Virus record (IMG/VR): IMGVR_UViG_3300034073_003883
Location: 1-20,651 of that record
Length of the DNA stretch: 20,651 nt
Direction: 5' to 3' (one strand)
Source of the DNA: a virus
Under the pieces are notes generated by a model that worked only from the letters and a program-made list of their open reading frames with translations, made no database searches and had not been told where the DNA came from. Each line of letters starts with the position of its first letter. Within the stretch, counting starts at the first letter, position 1. A program made the translations under genes and the position numbers. This document shows positions 20,528 through 20,651 of this stretch, piece after piece.

Positions 20528-20651
20528 TCTAATACAAATTTAATTGTTTTTGTTATTTGTGTTTCGGTGATTCTTGAAGTTATAATTAAGGTATCACCTT
20601 TCATAGAATAAATTGGAGCAATTGTAACAAAAACTTCACCATTATCATTTG
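20524..20651 (-). CDS. 3' end of an unknown gene (partial)
   Basis: An open frame runs from the right edge to a TGA at 20526-20524, giving 41 residues that begin NDNGEVFVTIAPIYSMKGDT and end IKFVLE. The sequence alternates hydrophobic and polar residues as in beta strands. The stop overlaps the ATG of the 107-aa gene by ATGA, the linkage used elsewhere here, which supports it as a real gene. The start lies outside the window and no function can be given. Confidence 0.65.
   Translation of the reverse strand, partial: NDNGEVFVTIAPIYSMKGDTLIITSRITETQITKTIKFVLE

Noticed and set aside
1-20651. tRNA genes, integrase, insertion sequences and attachment sites
   Set aside because: None could be recognised by eye; gaps are too short for tRNAs except 20065-20203, which holds the hsp20 control region and no cloverleaf.

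Overview
The window is a dense, AT-rich, entirely leftward (minus-strand) block of a tailed double-stranded DNA phage of T4-like myovirus type. The identification rests on a gp6-type baseplate wedge protein next to a gp25-type wedge protein, a gp5-like hub/spike protein, and a T4 gp55-like late sigma factor. The auxiliary genes (SpeD, Hsp20, peptide deformylase, O-carbamoyltransferase, thymidylate synthase) resemble the cargo of T4-like phages from aquatic bacteria such as cyanophages and pelagiphages. The host cannot be named. Two good TTGACW-N17-TATATT promoters and several GGAG ribosome sites argue for a host with ordinary sigma-70 and Shine-Dalgarno signals, not the TAnnTTTG promoter type of Bacteroidetes.

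Layout, in the direction of transcription (right to left). (1) 20651-19678: a partial gene, a 107-aa unknown gene, then hsp20 with an elaborate paired operator in front and a terminator behind. (2) 19586-18172: a 59-aa gene coupled to a 411-aa membrane/coiled-coil protein carrying an EF-hand-like loop. (3) 18169-12370: a sigma-70 promoter followed by a tightly coupled run for DNA repair and metabolism: UV damage endonuclease, a nucleotidyltransferase-fold protein, a 51-aa membrane peptide, a flavodoxin-fold oxidoreductase, a RadD-like helicase, ThyA, SpeD, a 66-aa coiled-coil protein and a cytidylyltransferase-like enzyme. (4) 12373-7895: a second sigma-70 promoter, then peptide deformylase, two small unknown genes, a membrane-anchored lytic transglycosylase, a small membrane protein, the gp55-like sigma factor and a carbamoyltransferase, closed by a strong terminator. 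(5) 7891-1: the virion block: a 136-aa unknown gene, a gp5-like protein, a 187-aa unknown, a 203-aa unknown, gp25, gp6, a DNRLRE/CBM96-like protein, a 469-aa coiled-coil/Pro-Thr-repeat protein, and possibly the start of a further gene.

How it fits together: regions 3 and 4 look like early/middle genes read by host sigma-70. The virion block is preceded by an AT-rich TATTTATA motif without a -35, which suggests that the gp55-like factor encoded just upstream turns it on. Most genes are joined by TAATG or ATGA stop/start overlaps, so translation is coupled over long stretches. Three small or partial genes (51 aa, 59 aa, and the right-edge fragment) were read directly from the sequence. No tRNA, CRISPR array, insertion sequence or integrase was seen. 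The longest gap between genes is 139 nt (20065-20203), so no stretch over 300 nt lacks a gene.
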